Assembly: GCA_963678705.1 (NCBI GenBank)
Contig: OY783211.1
Span: 14,460,603 to 14,524,602 of the forward strand
DNA: 64,000 nt
Reading direction: 5' to 3'
Source of the DNA: Panorpa germanica
Lineage: Eukaryota; Arthropoda; Insecta; Mecoptera; Panorpidae
Made by a program: the position numbers and the translations under genes. Of the stretch, positions 11,240 to 22,673 are shown in pieces. The notes under the pieces are model-generated. The model searched no databases. It saw only the letters and a program-made list of their open reading frames with translations, and had not been told where the DNA came from. Position 1 is the first letter of the stretch, and every line of letters starts with the position of its first letter.

Positions 11240-11734
11240 CATTTACTTCTTAATTATAATATTCAAATAATGATAATTGTGTTATTTTGTTAGTTCAATA
11301 CTTTTTTTTATAAATTGTTTTAAAAGAACAAAAAACATTAAGAATTGAAAATATTACCGAAGAGGTGATGTCATAATGATGTAAGATATGTGTAATCTAA
11401 GTACATTTGGTATTTTTCTGTTTTTTTCCAATACAAATATTAATTTAAATAACATAAGGTCATATAAAAATTGAAATGAATATAGACCACAGGTCTTGCT
11501 CAGTTAGGAGTCGTCACCAAAGGAATTATTTGTAGCTGGATACAATTTAATTTAATAGGAGTTATACAGGGGTTAGGGGAGGGGGGAGTAGATGATTTGA
11601 TCGCTTATAGACTCGGTTCAATTACGGCTTGATAAAATTGATTCCGCGTGGAAGCTAAAAGAATGTAATTTCTGGTTGCATGCTATGCAATTTTGAGCAA
11701 AAGCATAATATTTTTCTAAAACATATTTTAGAAC
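11240..11734. other. No gene seen
   Basis: AT-rich spacer between the copia element and the long hairpin. Confidence 0.4.
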
Positions 11735-11980
11735 CAGGGGCCCTATTTCTGAGTCTTGCGAAAAATGATCGTGATCAACCAGATCTGATTTATATGAGAG
11801 AAACATTTTACGAATTACTTTTAAAAGAGTATTCCTGTACTATTCCTGAATTTTATTATTAATTATTATTATAGTTCAGGAATACTCTTTTAAAAGTGAT
11901 TCGTAAAATGTTTCACTCATATAACTCAGATCTGTTCGATCACGATCATTATTCGCAAGACTCAGGAATACGAACCCCAG
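11735..11980. repeat. Long near-perfect hairpin (palindromic MITE)
   Basis: The left arm 11744-11843 and right arm 11871-11970 are inverted copies about 92 percent identical over 100 bp, with a 27-base AT-only loop. The complementarity continues weakly outward to ends CAGGGGCCC (left) and, read inward on the minus strand, CTGGGGTTC (right). These resemble hAT MITE ends (CAGGG). No 8-bp duplication was found at these borders. An RNA read through it would fold into a dsRNA of about 100 bp. Confidence 0.75.
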
Positions 11981-11989
11981 TATTGAAAA

Positions 11990-13381
11990 AATTAAGATCC
12001 AAGTATATTAATTTTTATAACATATACAGTACATATATCTCTTAAATTTGTATTACAATTAAGAACATTTTTAACAGTGTATATACAATTAATTTAGCAT
12101 GGAAGCTACTAGAAAAGGGCCCCATATTTAGTACCGCCGAGTACTGGATCTTAGTTAAAACATGTGTTTCTAGTAAACTCATAATTCGGTACTGCTCTGG
12201 ATTAATTCTTCGGCTGACTAAACAAAAGCCTATTATATATTTAAATAGAATGACATTTCAAATGAGAGTAAAAAAAAATTCATTCAAAACAAAAGTAAAA
12301 TAAAGATTTTACTTGAGTTTTCAAAAAGTTAATAATAGTGAGAGAGAGCCTTATAAAAGCTCTATTTTAATGCGGCCCTGATTACTGCGTTGTAATTTAT
12401 CTAGCTACAAGTAAATTAATGTATTACTTTCTTTAAATATTCCTTTTCATTATTTTTCTTATTGTAACTGGTTAACTTTTTCTTGTATAAGTAAATTTAG
12501 TTTTTTTTAAATTTAATTTATTTAACGTTAGTGTATTTTTAATGGTGTCGTAGCCTCATATAAGTAAATTACACCGCAGCCTTATTAGTTGTAACTAGTA
12601 TGATTATAAGAACACATGACCACATTAATTTTAATATTAACTAAACCCAGAAACCCAGTCTCTAGGTCACTGTTCGCTGCAATTCGATTGTCACTGTGGT
12701 TTTATAACTTTTAGCTGTAATGATCCTATTAATAACTTTAATTTATATGGATTTAGATTATAAATCTGTTAACAACTTTATTGTTTGTTTATTTTAATTA
12801 AAATAAATGTGAATTCATCATCACTCATCTTTTTACACACTACTTAAAACCAATTAGTGCAAAAGAGACCGCACGAGAAATATTAACCTGATCAGGTATA
12901 CTTACGCGAGTGTACCAGTGTACCTTTACGTTATAATTGGTTTTCACACCCATTATAATGTATTTCCTACGCCTTGAAATATATTTCAGATAAGCTCATC
13001 TCATCTCATCATCAGTCCATCATTGCTAGCATTGCCAGCAGCGCCCTTAAAACCGTCAGCGGAGATAAACTGAACCTTCCATAAAGATAATGTTACGCGC
13101 CATATTGCATTTTAATAGGTTTCACAGACGACGTGATTCATTTTAGCTTATTTTTGAGAGGCTACAAGTAACACTGCGATTAACAAGTCTTTTAGATAGC
13201 TTAATCATATTTTAAGCTTCTTAAGCATATGCTTTATCTTGGGCTTAAATTTTAAGTTGTTTCGTGAATAATTTTATTATAGAGTTCTTTATAATGTTAG
13301 ATAGTGTTTTAGACAGTAAAGTGTTGAAAATTTGTTATATGAGGTGATGTCACTTTAACGTAAAATTTTATAACGGAAGAT
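11990..13381. other. No gene seen
   Basis: Contains GGGCCCC at 12117 and GGCCCTG at 12374, suggestive of a decayed hAT-type MITE, but without a convincing target duplication. Otherwise AT-rich. Confidence 0.4.
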
Positions 13382-13752
13382 GTTTTTGTTAGAATTTCTC
13401 GCTGATTCCAAATCTTCGAGCCATAAAAGTTTGTCGCGGCGGCGAAATTTTTTTTTTAAGAAGTGTTTGTTCTTAGAATTTTCCGCTGATTTTAAATATG
13501 AAAGCCATTTTCAAATCCGTTCATTATTTAGACCGATTTTTGCCGATCCAAAAAAAATTGTCGCGGCGACGAACATTTTTTTTAAAGAAGTGTTTGGACG
13601 TAGTATTTCTCGCTGATTTTAAATCTGAGAGCCATTTTCAAATCGGTCAATCCGTTTATTAGTTACAGCGATTTTCTTCGACCCATAAAATTTGTCGCGG
13701 CGGCGAAATTTTTTTTTAAAGAAGTGTTTGTACGTTGCATTTCCCGCTGATT
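13382..13752. repeat. Tandem repeat, about 125-137-bp unit, two full and two partial copies
   Basis: Each unit carries TCGCTGATT or CCGCTGATT, then AGCCATTTTCAAATC, then TTGTCGCGGCGGCGAA, then a T-run and AAGAAGTGTTTG. Units begin near 13382 (internally shortened), 13465, 13588 and 13725 (truncated). The CG-rich TCGCGGCGGCG core stands out from the AT-rich background. Confidence 0.8.
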
Positions 13753-14479
13753 TTATAATATTTCCACCGCGAAAAATATAACATTAACGCCGCGAAAAAA
13801 GATAATACTGGTTCTTCAAACGTGGAGAAGTTGGAGCTCTTTAACGAAATCGTCATTGATGATTTAGGGGGACAACGCAACAACAAATAGCAATTTGTGA
13901 TTGATTGAATGTGTAGAACAGTTAACTGTGGCACTACTTATTCGAATTTTTCCGAATAGATTCCGAAATTCTTAATCAATTTTCCTCCACGTAGTTTTTA
14001 TTTTATTTTTTGCTAACACTGCTTTATCAATGCAAATTGATCCTATTAAAATACTTGAGATTCCATTTGTCATAATAATTCCAACCACTTGACTTATGGA
14101 GTGGTGAGATGAGTCCATGATGGTCTGCTGAAGAGTGGGGAGGGGGGAAAGTAGGGAGGTCTTGTCAACTTTGAACAACATCCTGTAAAGTGAATTGAAG
14201 TGAAGTAATGTTGTTTTTCGTACTTAACGTAGGATAGATATGCTTGGTTGTGTTATTTAGGGGGTTGATGAAAACAGGCGAACGATGATCGTTGAGCGTG
14301 TCGTGTGAAACCGAGTGCACGCATGCGAAATAATGGGCCACCCGTGTATACAAATACTTCACTTACATTTGAAGTGCAACACTGTACTATACCACGAAAT
14401 ACGTAAAACTGTGCAAATTTATTAGATAAGTAAAAAGATGTTTTTTGAAGTTTTTAGACCAAGATTTACCAATCGCTGT
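13753..14479. other. No gene seen
   Basis: Short frames on the minus strand (13716-13934, 13972-14181, 14165-14362) have no recognised motif. Confidence 0.4.
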
Positions 14480-14690
14480 TCAAGCTAGGTAATGATATTT
14501 GGACTCGGTATTTTTTCTCATTAAAAAGCAATGCTTTATCAACACCCGAAATTCAGGTTTTTCCATTGTTTTGAAAATACTAAAAGGAAATTTTGATACA
14601 TATTGTTTGAAGGTTGGTACTATCTAAAAATCATATGGTTTTGTCAATAGTGGTGCCATCTATATGTCATGAAAATATTTATACAATATG
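14480..14690 (-). pseudogene. Mariner 5' fragment, second copy (minus strand)
   Basis: The minus-strand ATG at 14566 starts M-E-K-P-E-F-R-V-L-I-K-H-C-F-L-M-R-K-N-T, the canonical start of insect mariner transposases. The leader up to about 14690 is homologous to 4400-4553. The frame loses similarity after roughly 20 codons, so only the 5' end is kept. Compared with the 4.4-kb copy this one retains lysine where that copy has a stop at codon 3. Confidence 0.75.
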
Positions 14691-14699
14691 TGGCATTAT

Positions 14700-15154
14700 C
14701 AACGAATGTGTAACATTTCCAACTACACGTCTGTTCCGCCTCCTCCTTTTTACGTAGAGCCTATATTTGTTTGACGCACTATACACATTTTCGCTCCATC
14801 AAACAGACAGATTGAAAATTTGCGGCGATGCTTTGGTTTTACAACTGAATTGAATTGTAAATTGAATCTCTTGGTTCCCCCTCTTCCCTTTAAATACCCT
14901 CTGATTTCTATTTGTCAGTTCTCGCGTTCAAAGTTCATGTTCACGTTCCCCTAAGATAGAGATATCTTTTATATAAATTGTATAAACGGAATTGTTCAAT
15001 CGACCGTGATTTCACTAAACATACAAAAGTGGTATACATACTGAAAGATCAAGACGTTTTCTATCTTGTCTGAAAGTCATAGACTGAAAATAGTTCCTTT
15101 CGCGATGCGAAGCAATGCAAACAAAGGCGGGTGGAATACTAGTCCCGACATAAA
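14700..15154. other. No gene seen
   Basis: AT-rich spacer; nothing recognised. Confidence 0.4.
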
Positions 15155-16026
15155 TTAACCCTCCGTGTGAACACTATATTTCTCGAGTCATGGTGTGTAC
15201 CCTGGGTCTTTGAGGGAACAGTTGAGTTTTTTAAGTTTTCAAAAAATCTGAAAAAATTCTGAATTACTTCTTGAAGTGAAGTGTCCAGAAGTTTCCAAAG
15301 TCTAAAGTTTAAAACCGTTGTTAATAAAAATTCACAAATAGTGAAAACGTGAAAAAACGGAATATTGTTAAAAAATTCATAACTTTATAACAAACAAATA
15401 TTAAGAAAAACGGTTGTAGACTTTTTTATCTTAGATTAAGAGCTTTCGAAATAATGTAGTGTCTTTGGCGTGGGCTCCAAAAAGTTGAATTATTTGTGCA
15501 ACTGAAAGTGGGGAATATTTTACGGATTCAGGCATGTCGTAATAAACGGAACGGTGATTATTCGGCACAAAATAAGTTTTTATTGATGAAAATACAAAAG
15601 TTATGAAATAATTATTAGTTAATAATAGATTAGTGTCAGAGAATTTACGGTGCGCAACCGTTGAATTGTCACCCATCTTTAAAAACATATTGTAGTAAAA
15701 AGATGAACTAATAAAAATATATATATATATATATATAATCAAATTACATCAATTTTAACCATAAAAAACTGTAAAACAACGAGAAAAGCAAAAGAAAGTG
15801 CATTTACAAACATTGGAAAATACTAACGTCGTTTGTACACTGACCTTTTTAGGGTACGCCTTTGCAAGTAAACTATCAGATCCGCACCCTGCTGGAACCT
15901 TAAGTCCCTACCACTATCTAGATTTTTAGGGGGCATACGTGAAGCATACTCTGTACTCATGAGAGAGAAATAGGCGTTTGAAATTTCAACTGTTCCTCAA
16001 AAGACCCAGTGTACACGTAGGATTAA
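15155..16026. mobile_element. Candidate piggyBac-like non-autonomous element flanked by TTAA
   Basis: TTAA at 15155-15158 is followed by CCCTCCGTGTGAACAC. At the other end the minus strand from TTAA 16023-16026 reads TCCTACGTGTACAC, an imperfect inverted repeat. Inside, GGGTCTTTGAGGGAACAGTTGA (about 15208-15229) is inverted as CAACTGTTCCTCAAAAGACCC (about 15988-16008). TTAA duplication and CCC ends are hallmarks of piggyBac-type elements. The roughly 860-bp interior holds only a 103-codon minus-strand frame (15431-15742) without transposase motifs, and an AT microsatellite. A non-autonomous derivative is likeliest. Confidence 0.55.
15717..15737. repeat. AT dinucleotide microsatellite
   Basis: About ten AT units in the interior of the TTAA-flanked element. 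Confidence 0.85.
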
Positions 16027-16990
16027 TAATCATAGTTATAGATATAAAAAACATTATATTAATTTTAGTTTAAATTCTTTGACTGATTATTTTATAAACA
16101 ACATACAAAGGCAAGAAGACTGAATAAGCAAAAGCCAAATTAAAATAAAAAAAATGAATTTATTATTTAAAAAGAAATGTAATTCTACTTTCTATGGACG
16201 AATGTTTTCAACAAAATGTGATATAATTTGGGTTCTGCACGATTTCAGAATATTTAATATTACTTTTTGAACATATTTTTCCATGACAAATGAAAACATA
16301 ATGAGATTGGACATATTTAATTACAACCCCAACCGTTAGCATTCATAGAGGGTTGATAAGGGTGACACAACCTACTATATTAGATTTATACCACCAGACC
16401 GACGTAAAATAATCCACTACTTATTTTAATATGGTGTTGTTGGTGGACATGTTTATTTATTTAGGCAAGCCGTCTCGACGTTCGTCAATATATGAGTCAA
16501 AAACCACAGATCGCTCGCAACCCCCAGAAACGTGTGCCGGGGATTTGTCACTCAAGGGTTGCTCATATATTTTGTTTTTACAACATCCTCCTTAACACGG
16601 GGTATCTTTTTAATTCTCAGGGATGAGACAACGTCGTATTTTTGGTGCTGACATATTTTAGATTGAATTTTTTTTATTTTGTTTGCCGTCTATGATTATG
16701 GAATCATAATATTTAGAAGAGCGTGATTAGGAATATAATTTTTTTTATCAAATTCCATTTCAAAAACCTTTATTATTCATAATTTATTTACGAAATAATC
16801 TACAAATGAATAAAAATAAATTGGAGATGATATTTCTCACTAAAATGATAATATTCGGGATACCAACTAAAAAAGTTCTGGAATAGCAGATGTAGAATTC
16901 TAACTAGAAGATTTGAATTAGACCGGAAAATGAATGAAAAATATAAAAATTCAAAAAAAAAAAGAAATATGAATTTTATTATTTATCAAA
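16027..16990. other. No gene seen
   Basis: AT-rich; nothing recognised. Confidence 0.4.
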
Positions 16991-17045
16991 TAAATCCCCA
17001 TTCCCACTCACTGAGTTTCGGTTTTAATTTAAGGTTTTAACCTAA
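16991..17045. repeat. Fragment of a dispersed hairpin repeat
   Basis: CCCACTCACTGAGTTTCGG followed by a TTTTAATTTAAGGTTTTAACC-like stretch is homologous to the hairpin at 51912-51984. It appears to be one arm of the same family. Confidence 0.5.
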
Positions 17046-18034
17046 AATATAAGTTTCTGCTTTATTCAGAAATATAAAGAAATAAAATTAATTATATTCA
17101 CTCAACATAATCAACAATGTATTTTCAATAATTATCTTTATTTCTTCATTACCATGTAACAATCTATACCTTTTTCATCTCTGTAGGTATATATAAAATG
17201 TTAACAACACTTAATTTAAACCTAATATACCTTAAAAATATTAACAACGGTATTAAAAAACTTCAAAACAAAACATTTATTTAAAATATATAACCATATA
17301 TATAAGTAATCATATATAATAATATAATATAGGAGTATATGAAATGTATATACCTGTTTTTCGAATAGAACCCAATTAGTCTTCTTCGAGTTAACCTCCC
17401 TCCACTCTGGTTTTATATTCTTTGTTCCGCACCCACGTTCTTTCATTTATAGTAAATATCAATATCGTTTCATAGCGGCGATAGTTCTTCTTTATTCCTT
17501 CTATATTATAATTCATAAACTGCTTGTTTCTTTAGTGGCTGGTGATTATAATTTCATCAGGCTTGCACACGCAATGCACGCGACTTACATTCTTCTACTT
17601 TTGTTATTTGTACACTAACAGAAAATATTTAAACTTTTTATTATTTTGAACTCTTTTTATTTGTTGGTTATAAATTTATTAACTTATTTATTTTTAATGT
17701 GATCTTAAAATCGAATTGTAATTGATTTATATCACGAATTATAAGGGATGCTTGAGACATTTGTAAGAACAATGCGAAAATCCCAAAAATGGTCACCCTA
17801 CCCCAAGAGATTTTACGTGGAAAACCACTAAACATCAACAAATTAAATTATATCTGTATTACACGCGAGAACTATCACAGTTATAAAAATATATTGTAAA
17901 TGCCATAGCCGATGCGCGTGAACGTGGTTCATCACAGGTTAAGTCTTGTCACCACGTTTTCATATACGCACTAGAAACGCGCCATGGTTACTGGTATATA
18001 ATTGTACTATAAACGATACAATTGTATAATTATA
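17046..18034. other. No gene seen
   Basis: AT-rich, low complexity around 17220-17340. Confidence 0.4.
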
Positions 18035-18255
18035 ATGAGACAGCACCGTGGTCGAGAGTATTTCTGCTTGACGACAGACTGTTATGTCTTCGTGTTCGAT
18101 CCCCGAACCAGCGCTATATTTTCTTAGTTTGAATGTTCTCAAAATTAATTTAATTACTCACTCGATACTACAAAAACATTGTAGGAGGTCGTTGCTGATA
18201 GGACTCAGCATCCGACATTGCCCGATGTTAAATAAATGAAATAAAATAATAAATA
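18035..18255 (+). mobile_element. tRNA-derived SINE, copy 1
   Basis: The head contains an A-box-like tggtcgagagt (about 18048-18058) and a good B box GTTCGATCCCC (18094-18104) followed by GAACCAGCGC, i.e. a tRNA-like pol III promoter. A body of about 100 bp ends in an A-rich tail (aaataaatgaaataaaataataaa). The head is shared with 40979-41075, which shows a dispersed family. No target duplication was resolved. Confidence 0.65.
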
Positions 18256-19762
18256 GGATTTGCTGACATGGTGTCTGCAACCATTAAGAAAATCTTTTTT
18301 ATGGAAAGTTTTTATCCTTTATTTTTTTCCTTTTTGTAGTTCCAACGGCTAGTTTGGAACTTTTTGGCATCTTAAATGACACCAAAATAGAACAAAAGGA
18401 AACAATATTTAGCTAGCTGATATTTTTTTGAGGCCACTGTGCGTTTTCGTACAAATGCACTGGATTAACGTGATGCTTTTACAAAACAATCTACCAATAC
18501 ACCTACCCTTTAAAAGCAAATATAGACTACCGAAAATCTTTCGTTTTCATATAAAATATCACCACAGCAAAGTAGGGTTTCTTTTATCCATTTTTTCTCC
18601 ATTTAATCCAAAATTATGTCTTTATAGACAAAAACTAAGTACCATAGAATTTAGAAATAGACTAATAAAAATTCTAAACATTTTTGTAACAATTTGCGAA
18701 CAATAAACGCTTTAGAATTCGAATTGGAAATTTGGTACTCGTTTTGCATTTTTTTATATAACTTTTAAGACAGTGTTGTAGGGATTATACGGATAATTTG
18801 AGATTCAAAACCATTTGTTTATGGGCTGATTACTATAATAAGGATATCTGCACTAGAATGAAAGACTCCCCTAATCAAAATTTGCCAGGGGTCACTTGTT
18901 TATTATGTCTTCCGGAAGAATAAAACGAAAACTACAATTTTCCTAATAGAAAAGACAAACAGTGTTTCTATAATTTTATAAAACGAATAACTTTGATGTT
19001 ACTTTTTTTCGTAATTCACGGAAAGTTAAGGTTGCCTAATCCTTCTCAAAATATTCAACAGTACTAATTTGGTTTTGAGTAAATTCTTTAAGACTTATAT
19101 TAGAAAGTATAACAAAAATATCAAATATTCCCAGCAGAGTACTCTAATTAGATAAACAAGGTAAATGGAAACACGAAAAAGGAAAATTCTTACAACTGGG
19201 GGAAAGCTTAAACATTACACAATGGAAAGAAGAAAACTCTAACTCGAAATGCCGTGTTGTACTGTGCTGTTTGTAGGAATGAACTTACGGACCGTGGAAA
19301 AGATTTTCTCTGTTAAATCTAAGACTAGGAGTAGGAGGAAGTGAGGTGAGGGGTGAGGCACAACAAGAGACCACGGGGTTTTGTAATGATAATTTTATTT
19401 CAAGTTAATGAAGTTTTCTCATTACTGAAAAAATACTTTTGTTTCAAAACTCTGTTATTACGAATTGTATTTATATTTTATTAATCGTAAAGAAAAAGTT
19501 TTCTCTGAAACGTAAAGACTTTTATTAAATATTATTATTAAGAAAGGTATTTTTTTCTAGATCGTCCTTATTCATTATTGAAAGATCTATGAAAAATCTT
19601 GATAAATATAAGAAAATAAAATACTGATAATAAGTTTTAATTAATTAATTTAGGGAGCATAACATGACGAGTACACAAATTGTACAACAACGCATTCTAA
19701 TATATAAAATATTTCTTTACTAGAAGTATAGATTTTTTAGTATAGTTTGTTTTATTATTGTA
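18256..19762. other. No gene seen
   Basis: Contains a 92-codon frame at 18428-18706 without recognised features. It lies downstream of the U2 gene on its minus strand. Confidence 0.4.
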
Positions 19763-19949
19763 TGGGCCGCTCCCGACGGCACTGCAATGCCGGGGCAACC
19801 CGCGGTGAAATATGGAGCAAGCCCCAACATTCACCTAATTCCAAAAATCAACTTAATATTCAAAGCTCTTGTTATACAAGAGCTATCAGATATTAAACTG
19901 ATAAGAACAGATACTACACTTGATCTTAGCCAAGAGGCCGAGAAGCGAT
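19763..19949 (-). ncRNA. U2: U2 spliceosomal snRNA, full length
   Basis: The minus strand begins ATCGCTTCTCGGCC, the invariant U2 5' end. It continues with the stem I/loop region, the branch-point recognition sequence GTGTAGTATC, the stem IIa segment, an 8-bp paired stem GCTCTTGT/ACAAGAGC, the Sm site GATTTTTGG, and terminal stem-loops III and IV (CCCGGCATTGCAGTGCC). The 187-nt length fits animal U2. Paired stems are intact with insect-type sequence, so it is not an obvious decayed pseudogene. U2 snRNA pairs with the intron branch site in the spliceosome. The normal promoter should lie 40-65 bp upstream, but a retrotransposon begins 9 bp upstream of +1, so this copy is separated from its promoter. 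The 3' end is set by homology and could differ by 1-2 nt. Confidence 0.95.
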
Positions 19950-19957
19950 AACTTAAA
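19946..19957. other. Target-site duplication of the Jockey-type element (left, overlaps U2 +1 to +4)
   Basis: CGATAACTTAAA on the plus strand is repeated exactly at 29881-29892. The duplicated target includes the first four bases of U2 RNA (ATCG). Confidence 0.75.
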
Positions 19958-19994
19958 GTTCAAAGTATTTTTTTTTTCAAGTTCAAAGTATTTT
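19956..19994 (-). repeat. Duplicated 16-bp motif around the A-run at the LINE 3' end
   Basis: AAGTTCAAAGTATTTT occurs at 19956-19971 and again at 19979-19994 on the plus strand, with the ten-T run (A-run in element sense) between. The inner copy overlaps the AATAAA signal of the element; the outer copy adjoins or is part of the target. Confidence 0.85.
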
Positions 19995-20210
19995 ATTGAT
20001 ATATGAATTTTTAGTACAATTTGTTATACATTTCTTATGTCTAATTTAAATATACCTAGCAGGAGCTATCATTATTTTGTTTTGGAAGTGTCTTATTTGT
20101 AAGTGGAGTCGGGTGAGGAGTAATATTGGATTGTTTGTGCAAAAAAAAGGAAAAGCACTTCTTTTAAATGGTCTTAAAACTAATATATACAACTTATAGC
20201 TAACTTAAAA

Positions 20211-21055
20211 TTACTTATCTAATACAATGTAGTTTGGCATTGGGTATTTACCATACCACATTATATCTGGTGTGAATTTGCCTAAGGTATTTATGTTATT
20301 ATTTTTATGGTTAATAATTTTACTATAGTAATTTTTTGTAAGTCTAGTTATAAAATCTTTTATGGTTTCTATGTTAGTTTCTTTGTGTAAAGATGCATTC
20401 GTTGGATATTTGAAGTTTTCGTCTCGTTCCGCTCCAACCGCCAGTCTGATACATTTATTTTGCACAATTTGTAGTTTGCTGTAATTATTACTGGTAATTG
20501 TATTCCAGACTGGTGCAGCATATGTGGTAATAGGTCTTATTAATAACTTATATAATAGTAATTTGTTGTTCACATGAAGTTGGCTGTTTGGGCCAATTAG
20601 ATTGTATACACAGCGCATCATACCATAGGCCTTGTTCTTTCTTTCATTTATATGTTTGGTGAAGGTAAGTTTCTTGTCCATTATTACTCCCAAGTATTTT
20701 ATTTCGTCTTTCCAGCAAATTTGTTCCCCATTGAGCGATAGAGTGGGTATGTCTATTTTCTTGGAGGATTTTCTAAATAGAATCGCTTCGCTTTTGCTGG
20801 CGTTCACTTTGATTTTCCACTTGTCGTAATATGGTTCCAGGATGTCTAAGTGCTGTTGAAGTCTTGACGTTATTAGTTTTGGGCATTTTGATGTAGTAAA
20901 TATTCCCGTGTCGTCTGCAAAGATGGTCAATTGTGTCTTTTCGTGCTTCGGTATATCGTGTATATATACTAAGAATAGTGTGGGCCCTAGTATCGATCCT
21001 TGTGGCACACCGGCATCTATTGGTCTACTTGTGGACTGGTCGTTGTTGATCGTAG
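20211..21055 (-). CDS. Jockey-type ORF2, 3' part (reverse transcriptase, C-terminus)
   Basis: Continuation of the LINE ORF2 after the nested LTR element. It contains G-V-P-Q-G-S-I-L-G-P, the catalytic box F-A-D-D in L-T-I-F-A-D-D-T, then K-Y-L-G-V-I-M-D and the thumb region, ending with stop at 20211 without RNase H. Bases upstream of 21055 in this frame belong to the inserted LTR. Joining across the insertion at the GTAG duplication keeps the frame (residues T-F-Y-T on one side, T-I-N-N-D on the other). The enzyme would perform target-primed reverse transcription of the element RNA. Confidence 0.93.
21052..21055. other. Target-site duplication of the nested LTR element (left)
   Basis: GTAG, repeated at 26609-26612. 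Four base pairs is common for Ty3/gypsy elements. Confidence 0.85.
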
Positions 21056-21876
21056 TGTTGTAAGTACGCATAAGTCGTACTTATCCTTCCTATTTTTAAT
21101 ATAAATGTTATTTATTTTATAAGAATTATATTATGTTATCTTTAATTTTAGTATTAATATTGTAATAAATAATTATTTGTATTTAGCGCTTGTAAACATT
21201 GACTCTGGTCTGTGGAGATTTTATATTGTTTTAATGCTGGTAACTCAGTATTGGCACATTGTGATGTGAAATAAATCATTATATATTAATCTGCACGCTA
21301 GTCAGAAAGTCAGTCTTCTCCTGAGTCTCAACCAAGTGTTTACTAATTGTACTTCGTTCGTACAATACTCCAATTGTAACATCAAAGTATTCAATAGTGA
21401 GCACATTTTAACTATTAATCAAATTATAACACTAGAATTACATTTTGTTTTATATCTGGCATCTTTATTAATCCAATAAAATACTATTGTAATTAAGTAC
21501 GCAGATATAATATTACAACGAATAAATGATATATTTTAATAAAAGTGTTTGTATTAATAGTAATTAAAAGATACTAATTGTTCAACCGTCGTATGTTGCA
21601 ACGAGGTTATACTTTAGGCCGCTCAAGTATTCTCAAATTGCAACAATACACCGTATTAACAATAATCCTGTTATTCATCTTAAAAGAGTTAATTCTTATC
21701 AACGTGAGTAATTCAAGAAGGTGGATGATCGTCAACTGAAGAGTCTACTTCCAGAAACTAGCAACACAACGTGATGTATTGGCAAGCTGAGTAATCGCCT
21801 TTTAGAACGAGCATCAGACCTCTTTTTACAACATTGATGTCAGGTGTAACATCCGCCTTCGAATAAACTTACAACA
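21056..21876 (+). repeat. 5' LTR of the nested gypsy-type element
   Basis: Bases 21056-21857 are identical to 25787-26588; only the terminal 19 bases differ from the other LTR. Near its start a hairpin TAAGTACG/CGTACTTA is present. Confidence 0.95.
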
Positions 21877-21878
21877 AA

Positions 21879-21896
21879 TGGTGTCAGGTGGGGTCT
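21879..21896 (+). other. Primer-binding site (tRNA-Leu type)
   Basis: TGGTGTCAGGTGGGGTCT begins two bases after the LTR. Its complement reads like a tRNA acceptor arm ending ...CTGACACCA, the pattern of animal tRNA-Leu. The isoacceptor is inferred from memory of tRNA ends. Confidence 0.7.
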
Positions 21897-22329
21897 CGAA
21901 GAGATATTCCTACACATAAATATCCAAGAGGTACGCCCAAAAATTTTTTTTCTATATATTCTACACCTGGATGCAGATCAATTAATCTGGATGCCACTAC
22001 GCCGATGGATTATTTCCAAAAATTGCCGAAGAGTACGAGATAGAACGTCAATTCATCTGTATTTCACATAATTTTTCTACAAGTCCGGTGGATGCAAAAC
22101 TACAGCCCGCTAAACCTGGAAAAAGAAATCTTTTGCCGCCACGGGAATGGATGGATGCTTCTAGAACACTTGGAATAATCTAAATCGATGTTGGTCGCGT
22201 GCAGAATTCCGCACACAGCTGTGTATAGATTATAATCACTGATAAGAAAATCTTTAAGTATAATAGAACGGTATCTTTTTTTTTTGTATATAATTATTAC
22301 TATAAATTGATAATTGTATTTTTTTTATA

Positions 22330-22673
22330 TAGCAACGTTATTAATGAAGCTATCATTTTTTTAGTATTATATTCAGTACTTTTGAATATTTGCTGTAATC
22401 CAAGTATTTTTTATTAGCATCATTATTAACGTGGTTATAATTTTTTAGTATTATATTCAGTACTTTTGATATTTACTATAACCTAACTTTTTTTGTAGCA
22501 TCATTGTTTGTCATTGAAGCTATTAATTTTTTAGTATTATATTCAGTACTTTTGAATATTTGCTATAATCTAAGTATTTTTTTTGTAGCATCTTTGTCTG
22601 TCATTGAAGCTATTAATTTTTTTTAGTATTATATCCAATACTTTTGAATATTTACTATAATATTTTTTTTATA
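22330..22673 (+). repeat. Four tandem copies of an 81-90-bp unit in the gypsy leader
   Basis: Units start with TAGCA at about 22330, 22415, 22496 and 22586. Each contains TTAGTATTATATTCAGTAC and TTTACTATAA- or TTTGCTGTAA-like blocks and ends in a T-run. They lie between the primer-binding site and gag, where packaging or translation signals normally sit. Confidence 0.85.

Noticed and set aside
12115-12380. Second hAT MITE with GGGCC ends
   Set aside because: The ends are only loosely inverted and flanking 8-mers do not match.
19763-19949. U2 retropseudogene copied together with the LINE
   Set aside because: The U2 lies on the 3' side of the LINE beyond its A-run, shares the target duplication and has no A-tail of its own. 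It fits a pre-existing target better than a chimeric insertion, though copy comparison would settle it.
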